Made by a program: the position numbers and the translations under genes | Shown here: piece by piece, positions 16,083-24,394 of the stretch | Layout: each line of letters opens with the position of its first letter | Numbering within the stretch: the first letter of the stretch is position 1 | The notes under the pieces: model-generated | Told to the model about the DNA's origin: nothing | Databases searched by the model: none | What the model saw: only the letters and a program-made list of their open reading frames with translations | Source of the DNA: an uncultured Oscillospiraceae bacterium | GTDB lineage: Bacteria > Bacillota > Clostridia > Oscillospirales > Oscillospiraceae | Assembly (NCBI GenBank): GCA_910585155.1 | Contig: CAJUEC010000004.1 | Span: 38,439 to 102,438, forward strand | DNA: 64,000 bases | Reading direction: 5' to 3'

Positions 16083-16460
16083 ATGGGGGTATCGGAAATC
16101 TTGTCGGCGCTGGCGGACGAAAACCGGCGCAGAATTCTGGCCAAGCTGAAGCAGGGGCGCATCTCCTCCGGCGAGCTGGCCTGGGCGGTGGGCATGACGC
16201 CCCAGGCCCTGTCCTACCACCTGAAAAAGCTGAAAGAGGCGGAGCTGATCTATGAGACCCGGCGGAAGAATTTCATCTTCTATGAGCTGGACCTGACGGT
16301 GCTGGACGAGGCCATTTTGTGGCTGGACGAGCTGAGAGGAGGTGCGGACCATGAAGCTGAGACGGCTGTACGCCGTCATGGCGCTGACAGTGGCGCTGGT
16401 GCCGGCAATGGTGCTGACGGCGCTGCTCTTTCTTCCGGACCGCATCCCGGTCCACTATAA
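16083..16460 (+). CDS. ArsR-family (SdpR-like) transcriptional regulator
   Basis: The first 90 or so residues form a winged helix (LSALADENRRRILAKL, then GELAWAVGMTPQALSYHLKKLKEA, then a wing with RRKNFIFYELD). This matches SdpR, a 90-residue repressor paired with the SdpI immunity protein. No metal-binding cysteines are present. The frame continues for about 35 more low-complexity residues that overlap the next gene by 110 bases. Family members usually stop near the overlap point, so the tail may be non-functional or reflect a frameshift. The ribosome site is GGAGGGAG. Confidence 0.8.
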   Translation: MGVSEILSALADENRRRILAKLKQGRISSGELAWAVGMTPQALSYHLKKLKEAELIYETRRKNFIFYELDLTVLDEAILWLDELRGGADHEAETAVRRHGADSGAGAGNGADGAALSSGPHPGPL

Positions 16461-17019
16461 CGCGGCCGGGGAGGTGAACCGCTGGGGGAGCAAATTTGAA
16501 ATGCTGATCTTTCCGGGCCTCCTGCTTCCCTATGGGGCGCTGTGGCTGGGCGCCTGCCGGATGTTCCGGGGCCGTTCCTCCGGGGAGACGGGGGAGCGCA
16601 TCATGGTCATCGGGGGCATTGTCCAGTTCGCCGTGTTCGACCTCATGACGGCGTACTTTTTGTATACCAGCTTTCAGAAAGTGGAAAACCTGTCCCTGCT
16701 GTCTCTGGACCTCCACCGGCTGCTGTGCGGTGTCAGCGGCCTGGGCCTCATCGCCCTGGGCAACTGGATGCCCAAGCTGAAGGAGCCTGGCCCCATGGGC
16801 CTGCGCACCCCCTGGAGCGTGAAAAATGAGACGGTCTGGCGTAGATGCCAGCGGTTTGGCGGCTGGGTCATGGCCGCGGCAGGGGCGGTCTGCGTCCTGG
16901 CCGCCCTGCTGGCGGAGGGCCTGTGGTGCTGGCTGTGGGCGGCGCTGGCACTGGCCGTCTCCGGCATCGCCGGAGCGTTCTACTCCTGGCACGCCGCCAA
17001 AACCACCCCGGACGAATGA
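16351..17019 (+). CDS. SdpI/DUF1648-type membrane protein
   Basis: 222-residue integral membrane protein with six or so hydrophobic segments. The N-terminal part RIPVHYNAAGEVNRWGSK is the DUF1648 signature; the second half (GNWMPKLKEPGPMGLRTPW) matches the SdpI region. In Bacillus, SdpI protects against the SdpC toxin and sequesters SdpR at the membrane; the same regulator-membrane protein pair is seen here, but no toxin gene is near. AGAGGAGG precedes the ATG at 16351. Confidence 0.8.
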   Translation: MKLRRLYAVMALTVALVPAMVLTALLFLPDRIPVHYNAAGEVNRWGSKFEMLIFPGLLLPYGALWLGACRMFRGRSSGETGERIMVIGGIVQFAVFDLMTAYFLYTSFQKVENLSLLSLDLHRLLCGVSGLGLIALGNWMPKLKEPGPMGLRTPWSVKNETVWRRCQRFGGWVMAAAGAVCVLAALLAEGLWCWLWAALALAVSGIAGAFYSWHAAKTTPDE

Positions 17020-17058
17020 ACAGGGGGCCTCTTAACCCCGTAAATAAGATAAGGTGGT

Positions 17059-17391
17059 ATGTATATGATTGCTTATTCCGTGCCTTTATTTGCCGCGGCG
17101 CTCTTATTCCTTGGCTTTGGAGTCGCAATATACAGGGGAAACACGAATTTAATTCATTCTTATCATCAGACGCATGTGAAAGAAGCGGACAAGAGAAAAT
17201 ACGGGAAATCATTTTCAAAAGGACTGTTTGTGCTTGCCGTTTCCCTGGCGTTCAGCGGGAGCATCGCCCTATTCGGGGATACCGTCCCTGTTGTGATCAC
17301 CTCAGTCAGCGTTTTGCTTGCTGGAATCGTTATCTCGCTCATGGTGATGGCAAAGGTGCAAAAAGAGTTTAACGGCGGATTTGTGGGGTAA
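17059..17391 (+). CDS. Small membrane protein, DUF3784-like
   Basis: 110-residue protein with three hydrophobic segments (about 3-24, 54-72, 77-97). The polar stretch after the first, YRGNTNLIHSYHQTHVKEADKRKYGK, resembles the DUF3784 pattern. Base composition is clearly lower in GC than the neighbours and the codons are less biased, which suggests recent acquisition or a different expression class. It is 39 bases after the SdpI-like gene, so it may belong to that operon. Function unknown. Confidence 0.65.
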   Translation: MYMIAYSVPLFAAALLFLGFGVAIYRGNTNLIHSYHQTHVKEADKRKYGKSFSKGLFVLAVSLAFSGSIALFGDTVPVVITSVSVLLAGIVISLMVMAKVQKEFNGGFVG

Positions 17392-17400
17392 GAAGAGTAA

Positions 17401-17433
17401 AAAGAGCCCTTCCCCGGTGGGGAAGGGCTCTTT
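17401..17433. terminator. Bidirectional intrinsic terminator
   Basis: Perfect 15-base stem AAAGAGCCCTTCCCC (17401-17415) and its complement (17419-17433) with loop GGT. A-rich and T-rich flanks let it act for both the small membrane protein gene and the convergent peptidase gene. Confidence 0.85.
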
Positions 17434-17439
17434 CCATGT

Positions 17440-19143
17440 TTACTCGATGCCGCTGAGATCAAACTGGTCCAGCCAGGCGCTGGCGGTCTGGCACACGCCC
17501 CGCAGGCACTCCTCTCCAAAGGGGCTCTCCAGCCCGGCGTTTTCCAGCAGGCCGGTGAAGGTGCGGCTGCCGCCCTGGCGGGTGTAGGCCATGTACTTCT
17601 CCCAGGCCAGCTTGCGGTCCTTCTGGAGCAGGGCCCAGAACTGGAGGGACACGGTCTGGGCCAGGCAGTAGTCGATATAGTAGAAGGGGCTGGAATAGAT
17701 GTGATGCTGGCGCTGCCAGCCCTCGCCCTCGGCATAGAAGGGGATGTCCCCGTCCAGCTTCATCCAGGGCATATACACCCCCAGCAGCTCCTTCCACACG
17801 GCGTGGCGCTGGGCGGGGGTCATGTCCGGCTTGGCGTACACCTCGTGCTGGAAGTGGTCCACCATGGCGCCGTAGGGGATGAAGGTGAGGGCGCCGGACA
17901 GGTGGCTGTACAGGAACTTTTTGGTGTCCTCGCCGAAGAAGCCCTCCGCCCAGGGCCAGGCCATGAACTCCATGGACATGGAGTGGACCTCGCAGGCCTC
18001 CATGCCGGGCCAGACGTACTCCATGGGCACCCGGTCCCGGTTCATCCAGGCGGCGAAGGCGTGGCCCGCCTCGTGGGTCACCACCTCCACGTCCCCCTGG
18101 GTGCCGTTGAAGTTGGCGAAGATGAAGGGCACCCGGTAGTCCGCGATGGAGGTGCAGTAGCCGCCGGACCGCTTGCCCTCGGTGGACAGCACATCCAGCA
18201 GCTCGTTGTCCAGCATGGTCTGGAAGAACTCGGCGGTCTCGGGGGACAGCTCGTCGTAGAACCTCTTTCCCTGGGCCAGGATGTCGTCGGGGCTGCCCTG
18301 GGGCCGGGGGTTGCCGGAGCGGAACTCCAGGGCGTTGTCGGCAAAGCTCATGGGGTACTGCTTGCCCAGCCGCTTGGCCTGCTCCTTATAGATGCGGTCG
18401 GCCACCGGCACCAGGTATTTCACCACGGCGGCGCGGAACTTTTCCACGTCCTCCTTGGTGTAGCAGTTGCGGCCCATGCGGTAGTAGCCCAGGGTGGTGT
18501 ACCCCTCGTAGCCCAGCGTCCTGCCCATTTCGTCCCGCAGGTGGGTGAGCTGGTCGTAGATGCGGTCCAGGTCCGCCTGGTGGTCCTTGTACCACTGGCC
18601 CTCCGCCTTCCAGGCGGCCAGACGGCGGGCGTCGTCCGCGTCGGTCTTGAAGGGGGTGAGCTGGGACAGGGTGTAGGTCTTGCCCTCGAAGGGGATCTGG
18701 GCGGAGGCCAGCAGCTTCTCATACTCGGTGGTCAGGTCGTTCTCCCGCTGGAGCTGGGGGATGATCTCCGGGGAGAAGGTCTTGAGCTGGATCTCCGCAT
18801 TGACAAACAGCAGATCGCCGTACTCCGCCTCGAACTCCTTGCGGAAGGGGGATTCCAGCATGGCCATGGTCCAGGCCTGCATGTACTCCTGGAGCTGGGG
18901 CATGGCGCCGTTCCAGAAGGTCTCCTCCCCGTCGTAGAACTGGTCCCGGGTGTCGATGGAGTGGCGGACGCTGGCCAGGGTGGCCTGGGTGTCGATGTGC
19001 TTCAGCTCCCGCTCCCGCTCCAGGAACACGGCCTTGGCCTCCTCGTAGCTGGCGGCGCCCTTCAGCCGCTCCACCAGACCGGACAGGGTCTGCTTCATCC
19101 CCTCCAGGTCGGGGCGCTCATAGGGCATCTGGGAAAATTTCAT
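17440..19143 (-). CDS. M3 family oligoendopeptidase (PepF-type)
   Basis: 567-residue cytosolic zinc peptidase. The active-site motif is VTHEAGHAFAAW, with zinc ligands H357 and H361 and catalytic E358; a Glu about 25 residues on (EACEVHSMSMEF) is the likely third ligand. The all-helical sequence and length match M3 oligoendopeptidases, which degrade short peptides. AAGGAGG lies seven bases before the ATG at 19143, which fixes the start. The upstream gap contains a perfect parS site. Downstream it meets the bidirectional terminator. Confidence 0.9.
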   Translation of the reverse strand: MKFSQMPYERPDLEGMKQTLSGLVERLKGAASYEEAKAVFLERERELKHIDTQATLASVRHSIDTRDQFYDGEETFWNGAMPQLQEYMQAWTMAMLESPFRKEFEAEYGDLLFVNAEIQLKTFSPEIIPQLQRENDLTTEYEKLLASAQIPFEGKTYTLSQLTPFKTDADDARRLAAWKAEGQWYKDHQADLDRIYDQLTHLRDEMGRTLGYEGYTTLGYYRMGRNCYTKEDVEKFRAAVVKYLVPVADRIYKEQAKRLGKQYPMSFADNALEFRSGNPRPQGSPDDILAQGKRFYDELSPETAEFFQTMLDNELLDVLSTEGKRSGGYCTSIADYRVPFIFANFNGTQGDVEVVTHEAGHAFAAWMNRDRVPMEYVWPGMEACEVHSMSMEFMAWPWAEGFFGEDTKKFLYSHLSGALTFIPYGAMVDHFQHEVYAKPDMTPAQRHAVWKELLGVYMPWMKLDGDIPFYAEGEGWQRQHHIYSSPFYYIDYCLAQTVSLQFWALLQKDRKLAWEKYMAYTRQGGSRTFTGLLENAGLESPFGEECLRGVCQTASAWLDQFDLSGIE

Positions 19144-19174
19144 CACGGTTCCTCCTTCAGTCAATTAGAACTAG

Positions 19175-19190
19175 TGTTTCACGTGAAACA
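19175..19190. other. parS centromere site (exact consensus)
   Basis: TGTTTCACGTGAAACA, the 16-base palindrome bound by ParB/Spo0J, in the gap between the NUDIX and PepF-type genes. Such sites cluster around the replication origin in Firmicutes. A second identical copy is at 53457-53472. Confidence 0.9.
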
Positions 19191-19194
19191 TTTT

Positions 19195-19683
19195 TCAACG
19201 GACCCTCTCCCCGTTCAGCACCGCCCGGGTCAGCCGGTCCTCCCCGCCGGGCGCGCGGTAGTCCAGGGTGAGCAGGAAGGGCGGGGCGTCCTGGGCCAGC
19301 AGCTCCAGGAAGATCCTGTCCCCCTCCCAGATGGGCAGCTGGGCGACCTGCCCCTTGGGTACCCATTTCAGGCTGCCCTCGGCGCAGTCCTCCGCCAGCT
19401 CCCCCGTCCAGCCCGTGGCGGTAAAGAGGTACATGTACTGGTCCGAGCCGCTGTCATTGCACAGGAAGGTGACCACCCCCCGGAACCGCCACTCGGTGAG
19501 GGTGAGGCCGGTCTCCTCCCGCACCTCCCGGCACAGGCACTCGTCGGGGCTCTCCCCCGCCTCAAATTTGCCGCCCACGCCGATCCACTTTCCCTCGTTG
19601 ATGTCCGCCTTTTTCTTCACCCGGTGGAGCATCAGGTACTCCCCCTGGGGGTTTTCCAGGTAGCACAGGGTGCTGTTGTACAT
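19195..19683 (-). CDS. NUDIX hydrolase (8-oxo-dGTP diphosphatase-like)
   Basis: 162 residues with a complete NUDIX box, GKFEAGESPDECLCREVREE plus TGL, which binds Mg and the diphosphate. The N-terminus MYNSTLCYLENPQGEYLMLHR and the segment KKKADINEGKWIGVGGK match MutT/YtkD-like clean-up enzymes. It starts 10 bases after the ybaB stop on the minus strand and is probably cotranscribed with dnaX and ybaB. This position is often held by recR in other Firmicutes. Confidence 0.85.
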   Translation of the reverse strand: MYNSTLCYLENPQGEYLMLHRVKKKADINEGKWIGVGGKFEAGESPDECLCREVREETGLTLTEWRFRGVVTFLCNDSGSDQYMYLFTATGWTGELAEDCAEGSLKWVPKGQVAQLPIWEGDRIFLELLAQDAPPFLLTLDYRAPGGEDRLTRAVLNGERVR

Positions 19684-19693
19684 CGCGGCGGCC

Positions 19694-20041
19694 TCAGAAG
19701 GGCAGGTTCAAGCCACCAGTGAGCTTGGACATCTGGCTGGCCGCGTCGTCGTTTGCCTTGCGCAGCGCCTCGTTGACGGCGGCCACAATCAGGTCCTGGA
19801 GCATCTCCACGTCCTCCGGGTCCACCGCCTCCGGGTCGATGGCCACGGACGTCAGCTCCTTCTTGCCGGTCACCACGGCGGTCACCATTCCGCCCCCGGC
19901 GGCGGCCTCATAGGTCTTGGCCTCCAGCTCCTCCTGGGCCTTGAGCATGTCCTGCTGCATTTTCTGGGCCTGGCGGATCATGTTGTTCATGTTGCCGCCC
20001 CCCATGCCGCCCATACCGCGGCTGTTGAATCCCTTCGCCAT
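19694..20041 (-). CDS. ybaB: YbaB/EbfC nucleoid-associated protein
   Basis: 115-residue DNA-binding protein of the YbaB/EbfC family, with a Gly/Met-rich N-terminus, a helix IRQAQKMQQDMLKAQEELE, and a beta region VTGKKELTSVAIDPEAVDPED. It forms tweezer-like dimers on DNA. AGGAGGT precedes the start. The order SRP RNA-dnaX-ybaB is the conserved Firmicutes arrangement. Confidence 0.92.
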   Translation of the reverse strand: MAKGFNSRGMGGMGGGNMNNMIRQAQKMQQDMLKAQEELEAKTYEAAAGGGMVTAVVTGKKELTSVAIDPEAVDPEDVEMLQDLIVAAVNEALRKANDDAASQMSKLTGGLNLPF

Positions 20042-20104
20042 TGTTCGGTTACCTCCTGTGTCATATTTCCATGCCTCGCCCGCCCGCTGCCCGCGGCTCG
20101 GGCG

Positions 20105-21853
20105 CTATTCCACGGTGATGTTGCTGCCCCCCTGGGCCAGAAAAGCCTCCAGCGCGTCCCCCGTTTGGAGGGCGGGGGCGGTCTCCGCCGGGGCCTGCCC
20201 CACGGTGAGCGCCACCCGACCGGCGGCGCCGGTGATCCTCTGGAGCAGCTCGGCCATGGGCCGGGTGATGGCGGGGCGGTCCAGCATATCCCGCAGGAAG
20301 TCGTTGGCCACCCACAGGGTGAGCTGTCCATTTTCCCAGCGGCCCTCCGCCATGGCGGAATTGCTGAGAAAGCTGTAATCGCTCACCGCCAGCAGGCTCT
20401 TCAGCTGGTCCCGGAAGGCGGGCCAGCCCGGCCAGCCGCTTCCGCCCGGGGCGCGGGGCGCCGCCTCTGGGGCGGGCTGCGCCTGGACCGGCGGCGCGGG
20501 CCGGGGCTCCGACCCGGCCCGGGGGCGGGCCGGCGGCTTTTTCGCGGGCCTCGGCTCCACGTCCCAGGGGGGGGCGTCCTCCCCGCCGGACGGGGGCTCC
20601 TCCTCCGGCAGCGGCGGCTCCTCCCAGGGGACCTCCTCCGGAGGGGGCGCCTCCCGCCTGGGGGCGGGGCGGGCCCCCCGCTCCGGCGCGGCGGGCCCGG
20701 GGGCGGCGGGGGGCACGCCCCCCTGCTCCAGCCGGGCGATCCGGGCGGACAGCCCCGCCGGGGAGGGGTCCAGAGCCGGGTCGCACAGGGCCACCAGGCA
20801 CAGCTCCATATCGGTGCGGCGGTTGGCCGACCGGGCCAGCTCCGCCGATGTCTTCTGCAGCGCGGTGAGCATCTGCACCAGCCGGGGCACGTCGAACCGG
20901 GCGGACAGGCGCTTCAGCGTCTCCCCGTCAAAGCCGCCGGTCATCAGGGCGGCCCCGCCCCGGGGGGCGGTTTTGCGCACCAGCAGGTCCCGGACCAGGG
21001 CGGACAGCTCCCCCGCCAGGGCGGCCATCTCCCTGCCCCCGGCGTACAACCTGTCCAGCTGCTCCAGGGCGGCGGCGGCGTCCCCGTCGGCGGCGCGCTC
21101 CAGCAGGGCGGCGGCCTCCAGGTTGCCCGCCAGCCCCAGGGCGGAGAGCACCCCCTCCTCATCCACCGCCTCTCCCCCGGCGGCGCACTGGTCCAGCAGG
21201 GACAACGCGTCCCGCATTCCGCCGTCGGCCAGCCGGGCGATGAGGGCGGCCGCCTCCCCGCTGAGGGAGAAGCCCTCCTCCCGGGCCACGTGGAGCAGGT
21301 GGTCCGCGATGTCCTCGGCGTGGATGCGCTTGAAGGCGAACTGCTGGCACCGGCTCTTGATGGTGGCGGGCACCTTGTTTACCTCGGTGGTGGCCAGGAT
21401 GAACATCAGGTGCTCCGGCGGCTCCTCCAGGATCTGGAGCAGGGCGTTGAAGGCCTGAGTGGAGAGCATGTGGACCTCGTCGATGATGTACACCCGCTTC
21501 TTCACCGAGGCGGGGGTGTACACCGCCTCGTCCAGGATGGCGCGGATGTCGTCCACCCGGTTGTTGGAGGCGGCGTCCAGCTCCAGCACGTCCAGGATGG
21601 AGCCGTTCTCGATGCCCAGGCAGGCGGGGCAGGCGCCGCAGGGGTTGCCGTCCTGGGGATTTTCGCAGTTCACCGCCCGGGCCAGCAGCTTGGCGCAGGA
21701 GGTCTTGCCCGTCCCCCGGGTGCCGGTGAAGAGGTAGGCGTGGCTCAGCCGGCCCGACTGGACCTGGCGCTTCAGGGTCTGGGTGACGTGGCCCTGGCCC
21801 ACCACCTGGTCAAAGGTCTTGGAGCGCCACTTGCGGTACAGGGCTTGATACAT
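20105..21853 (-). CDS. dnaX: DNA polymerase III gamma/tau clamp-loader subunit
   Basis: 582-residue AAA+ ATPase. It begins MYQALYRKWRSKTFDQVVGQ. Walker A is GTRGTGKTS (44-52), the zinc module has C63, C72, C75 and C78, the DEVH Walker B is at 125-128, and the sensor 1 region ILATTEVNKVPATIKSRC is present. The C-terminal third is Pro/Ala-rich and then holds a tau-like domain. I use the ATG at 21853 because GAGGTG lies six bases upstream; a GTG three codons earlier is possible. No obvious slippery frameshift site was seen, though I did not search systematically. Confidence 0.93.
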   Translation of the reverse strand: MYQALYRKWRSKTFDQVVGQGHVTQTLKRQVQSGRLSHAYLFTGTRGTGKTSCAKLLARAVNCENPQDGNPCGACPACLGIENGSILDVLELDAASNNRVDDIRAILDEAVYTPASVKKRVYIIDEVHMLSTQAFNALLQILEEPPEHLMFILATTEVNKVPATIKSRCQQFAFKRIHAEDIADHLLHVAREEGFSLSGEAAALIARLADGGMRDALSLLDQCAAGGEAVDEEGVLSALGLAGNLEAAALLERAADGDAAAALEQLDRLYAGGREMAALAGELSALVRDLLVRKTAPRGGAALMTGGFDGETLKRLSARFDVPRLVQMLTALQKTSAELARSANRRTDMELCLVALCDPALDPSPAGLSARIARLEQGGVPPAAPGPAAPERGARPAPRREAPPPEEVPWEEPPLPEEEPPSGGEDAPPWDVEPRPAKKPPARPRAGSEPRPAPPVQAQPAPEAAPRAPGGSGWPGWPAFRDQLKSLLAVSDYSFLSNSAMAEGRWENGQLTLWVANDFLRDMLDRPAITRPMAELLQRITGAAGRVALTVGQAPAETAPALQTGDALEAFLAQGGSNITVE

Positions 21854-21864
21854 GGGCTTCACCT

Positions 21865-22145
21865 CAACAATAAAAAGAAATGCGCAGCGCGTTCAGTGCG
21901 CTGCGCTCCGCGCGCGTTGCAATTGGGGCCCAAACGGGTCTCCGGCCCGCTGCGCGGGCCTGCCAGCCTGCGCTCGCGCTTCGGCTTTGTCACGTTCGCG
22001 CTGGGCTGGCTTACGCCCCGGCTTCCCTCCGACTCGGACTGGTCTCCGGCCCGCTGCGCGGGCCTGCGCTCGTCCTCGCTCCGGTCCATCCGGGCCTGCC
22101 AGCCTACGCTCGCGCTTCGGCTTTGTCACGCTCGCGCTTCGACGC
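21865..22145. repeat. GC-rich intergenic repeats between dnaX and SRP RNA
   Basis: About 280 bases without a convincing gene. It opens with a GCGCAGCGC...GCGCTGCGC hairpin. Then GGTCTCCGGCCCGCTGCGCG occurs twice (about 21939 and 22042), and a longer unit starting CCAGCCT(G/A)CGCTCGCGCTTC occurs twice (about 21960 and 22098), about 138 bases apart. It resembles the repeat block at the right end of the window (shared GCTCCGGTCCATCCG). Short frames here are low-complexity artefacts. Confidence 0.6.
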
Positions 22146-22149
22146 AAAA

Positions 22150-22424
22150 CAAGGCCGCGCACCGGCCTTTGAAGGACAGGATATGCCCGTTACCCATACA
22201 GCCGGCTCAGGATCGGCGCTCCCGCGGCACACGTCCAGGTCCGCTTAGTGCTGCTCGGTTCCCCGCCTGACACGGTTCACGGGTGAGCGTTGCGCAGGAC
22301 CGATCCATCATCGCTGCTTATATGGGGCAGACGGCACAGTCTGCCTCCGGGGGCCGGGATTCATCCCTGCTGTAGCGGGTTGCAGGTACAGGGCACCGCT
22401 ATCTCCCCGACTAGCGCGGCCTTG
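22150..22424 (-). ncRNA. ffs: Signal recognition particle RNA, bacterial large type
   Basis: On the minus strand, the 5' part has the Alu-domain sequence starting GCCGCGCTAGTCGGGGAG and GGTGCCCTGTA, typical of large SRP RNAs. Domain IV is canonical: GTCAGG-CGG-GGAA-CCG-AGCAGC, with a GGAA tetraloop (about 22250-22271). The ends pair: CAAGGCCGCGC (minus strand, near 22424) with GCGCGGCCTTG (near 22150), followed by TTTTG. About 275 nt, and upstream of dnaX-ybaB as scr is in Bacillus. Ends are set by the terminal helix. Confidence 0.92.
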
Positions 22425-22455
22425 CTTCACGCCGAAGCGCTGGCAAGCTGGAGTT

Positions 22456-22484
22456 ATTTTATCACGGTTGGGAGGATTTATCAA
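22456..22484 (-). promoter_or_regulatory. Promoter of the SRP RNA
   Basis: On the minus strand TTGATA (22479-22484), 17-base spacer, TAAAAT (22456-22461). Transcription would begin about 25 bases before the mature 5' end set by the terminal helix, consistent with a processed precursor. Confidence 0.65.
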
Positions 22485-22512
22485 CTCTATTTTTGAAAAA
22501 AGAAAAATGCCG

Positions 22513-23139
22513 TCAGCGCAGGATGTGCCACACGTCCTCCCCCTCAAAGCCGCAGGCGCGGTAGACCCCCTCGGGACGGGTGGGGTTTTCGCACTCCCCC
22601 GACACCGTGGCAAACCCCGCAAAGCCCCGCATCGCCTCCAGCGCCCGGGCGGTCAGCGAGACCGCGATCCCCCGCCCCCTGTACTCGGGCAGCACCTGAA
22701 GCCATTCGATGACCCCCTCCCCCGCCTCCGGGTCGAACGCCCCGATGACGCAGCCCACCAGCCCGCCCGCCGCGAAAGCTCCAAGCCACAGCTCAGGGCG
22801 GTAGACCGGGGCGGCGGCCCAGCCCCGCACCTCCCCCTCCGTCACCTGGATGCCGGAGTGGCGGTAGCAACGGTTGATGACGCCGGCCAGCTCCCCGGCC
22901 CGGTCCGGCGAGACCGGGCCGAACGTGACGCCGGGCGGGGACGCGGGCCGGGGTATGTCCCGCAGGCGGTGGAGCAGCCGGAAAAACCGGCTGTGGGAGC
23001 GGCCCGCCGCCATGCCCTCGTCAAACCGGCTGTGGTGGACAATCTCCATCCCGGCGGGGATGGAGAGCTCCCTGGCCTTCCAATAGGGGATGGAGAGGGC
23101 GCCGCAGGGGTCGGCCAGATATGCCTGGAGGGAAATCAT
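22513..23139 (-). CDS. GNAT-family N-acetyltransferase
   Basis: 208 residues. The C-terminal two thirds form a GNAT fold with the acetyl-CoA loop VLPEYRGRGIAVSLTARAL and a GECENPTRPEGVYRACGF ending. The N-terminal 60 residues are an extra region, rich in Arg/His, of unknown role. The substrate cannot be told. It has its own promoter and is divergent from the ATP-grasp operon. Confidence 0.8.
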   Translation of the reverse strand: MISLQAYLADPCGALSIPYWKARELSIPAGMEIVHHSRFDEGMAAGRSHSRFFRLLHRLRDIPRPASPPGVTFGPVSPDRAGELAGVINRCYRHSGIQVTEGEVRGWAAAPVYRPELWLGAFAAGGLVGCVIGAFDPEAGEGVIEWLQVLPEYRGRGIAVSLTARALEAMRGFAGFATVSGECENPTRPEGVYRACGFEGEDVWHILR

Positions 23140-23175
23140 ACCGCCTCAGCCTCTTTTCTTTGGATTTTCACCCGC

Positions 23176-23204
23176 ATGATACCACGGACCGGCCAAACCG
23201 TCAA
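23176..23204 (-). promoter_or_regulatory. Promoter of the GNAT gene
   Basis: Minus-strand TTGACG (23199-23204), 17-base spacer, TATCAT (23176-23181). Confidence 0.55.
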
Positions 23205-23223
23205 GGCCAGGGCACCCCGGCCC

Positions 23224-23252
23224 TTGCAATCTGCCCCCCGCTCTGATATAAT
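23224..23252 (+). promoter_or_regulatory. Promoter of the ATP-grasp/PHP/deacetylase operon
   Basis: TTGCAA (23224-23229), 17-base spacer, TATAAT (23247-23252), 33 bases before the GTG start at 23286. Confidence 0.65.
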
Positions 23253-23285
23253 ATTTTCCAATCATGGGAAAAGGGGGCGGGGACT

Positions 23286-24392
23286 GTGGACACCGCTGTC
23301 ATCACGGATGGAAAATACCGTTCCTCCGTCGCCGCCGCCCGGGCGCTGGGCCGGGGGGGCTGGCGGGTGGCCGCCGTCCAGACCCGGCGGGACTGCCCCC
23401 TGGAGCCGCCGGTGTTCGTCTCCCGGCATGTGGCCGAAGGGCGCTGGCTGGAGGGCGGGGCGGCGGACCCGGACTACCCGGACCGGCTGTACGCCCTGCT
23501 GGAGGGGTACGGCCGCCCCGTGCTCTTCTGCGCCGGAGCGGCCACCCTCAACGCCGTGGCGGGGCAGCGGGAGCGGTTTGAGCGGGTGTGCGACTTTCTC
23601 ATCGCCCCCCCCGCCGTGCTGGACGCCCTCAACGACAAGGAGGCGGTCCACCGCCGCTGCCGGGAGCTGGACATACCCGTCCCCCGGGAATTTGACGGCC
23701 CGCCGGACCGCTGGCCCGTCGTCATCAAGCCCCGGTGCGGGGAGAAGCTGGGCCTGAAGGCAAAGGACCGCTACGCCGTGGCCCGGGACCCCCGGGAGTA
23801 CGCCGCCAAGCTGGCGGCCATGTCGGAATACGACCCCCACCCCGTGGTCCAGGAGAAGGTGGAGGGGGACGGCGCGGGGGCCAGCCTGCTGCTGGACCGG
23901 GAATCCCGGCTCGTCGCCGCCATCTGCCACCGGCGGATCCGGGAGTACCCCGCCTCCGGCGGGCCGTCCACCTGCTGCGAGAGCTTTTATGACGAGGGCA
24001 TGATCCGCCAGGCCCACCGCCTGCTGGCCTCCTTCGGATTTGTGGGCATGGCCATGGTGGAGTTCAAGGGGAACCGGGTGCTGGAGGTCAACCCCCGGGT
24101 GTGGGGCAGCTTCCCCATGACCGAGCGGGCGGACAGCCCCTTTGCCCTGCACTACGCCCGGGCCGCCCGGGGGGAACGGCTGGACTACCAGCCCCAGGAC
24201 TACAGCACCGGGGTGCGGATGCGCTTCACCCTCAACGACGGCGCGGCCATGCTGGACTACCTGCGCCACGGCCGGCCCGGCCCCTTCTTTCAGGGGGTGG
24301 CCGACTGGTTCCGGGCCCGGGAGGCCCTGTCCGCCCGGGACGACCCCGCCCCCTGGCGCCGCTATCTGCGAAATACACTGCTGAGAAGGTAA
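23286..24392 (+). CDS. ATP-grasp protein (carboxylate-amine ligase-like)
   Basis: 368 residues with an ATP-grasp layout: N-terminal nucleotide-like fold, the Lys of WPVVIKPRCGEKLG, VVQEKVEGDGAGASLLL, and the metal-binding pair in MAMVEFK...VLEVNPRVWGSFP. It resembles the ATP-grasp enzymes that ligate an acyl phosphate to an amine, as in PylC or carbamoyl-phosphate synthetase domains. The substrate is unknown. The GTG start is preceded by a G-rich ribosome site (AAGGGGGCGGGG). The next two genes follow with 2 and 3 base gaps, so the three proteins likely act in one pathway. Confidence 0.75.
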   Translation: MDTAVITDGKYRSSVAAARALGRGGWRVAAVQTRRDCPLEPPVFVSRHVAEGRWLEGGAADPDYPDRLYALLEGYGRPVLFCAGAATLNAVAGQRERFERVCDFLIAPPAVLDALNDKEAVHRRCRELDIPVPREFDGPPDRWPVVIKPRCGEKLGLKAKDRYAVARDPREYAAKLAAMSEYDPHPVVQEKVEGDGAGASLLLDRESRLVAAICHRRIREYPASGGPSTCCESFYDEGMIRQAHRLLASFGFVGMAMVEFKGNRVLEVNPRVWGSFPMTERADSPFALHYARAARGERLDYQPQDYSTGVRMRFTLNDGAAMLDYLRHGRPGPFFQGVADWFRAREALSARDDPAPWRRYLRNTLLRR

Positions 24393-24394
24393 CT

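Noticed and set aside
17701..19722. Open frame of 673 codons opposite the PepF-type peptidase
   Set aside because: Antisense shadow; the minus-strand protein has the HEAGH zinc site and a good ribosome site.
21865..22145. Small Arg/Ala-rich genes between dnaX and the SRP RNA
   Set aside because: All six frames are low-complexity because of repeats; no ribosome site or domain.
19670..22270. Open frame of 866 codons on the plus strand across ybaB and dnaX
   Set aside because: Antisense shadow with low-complexity composition; dnaX, ybaB and the SRP RNA on the minus strand are certain.
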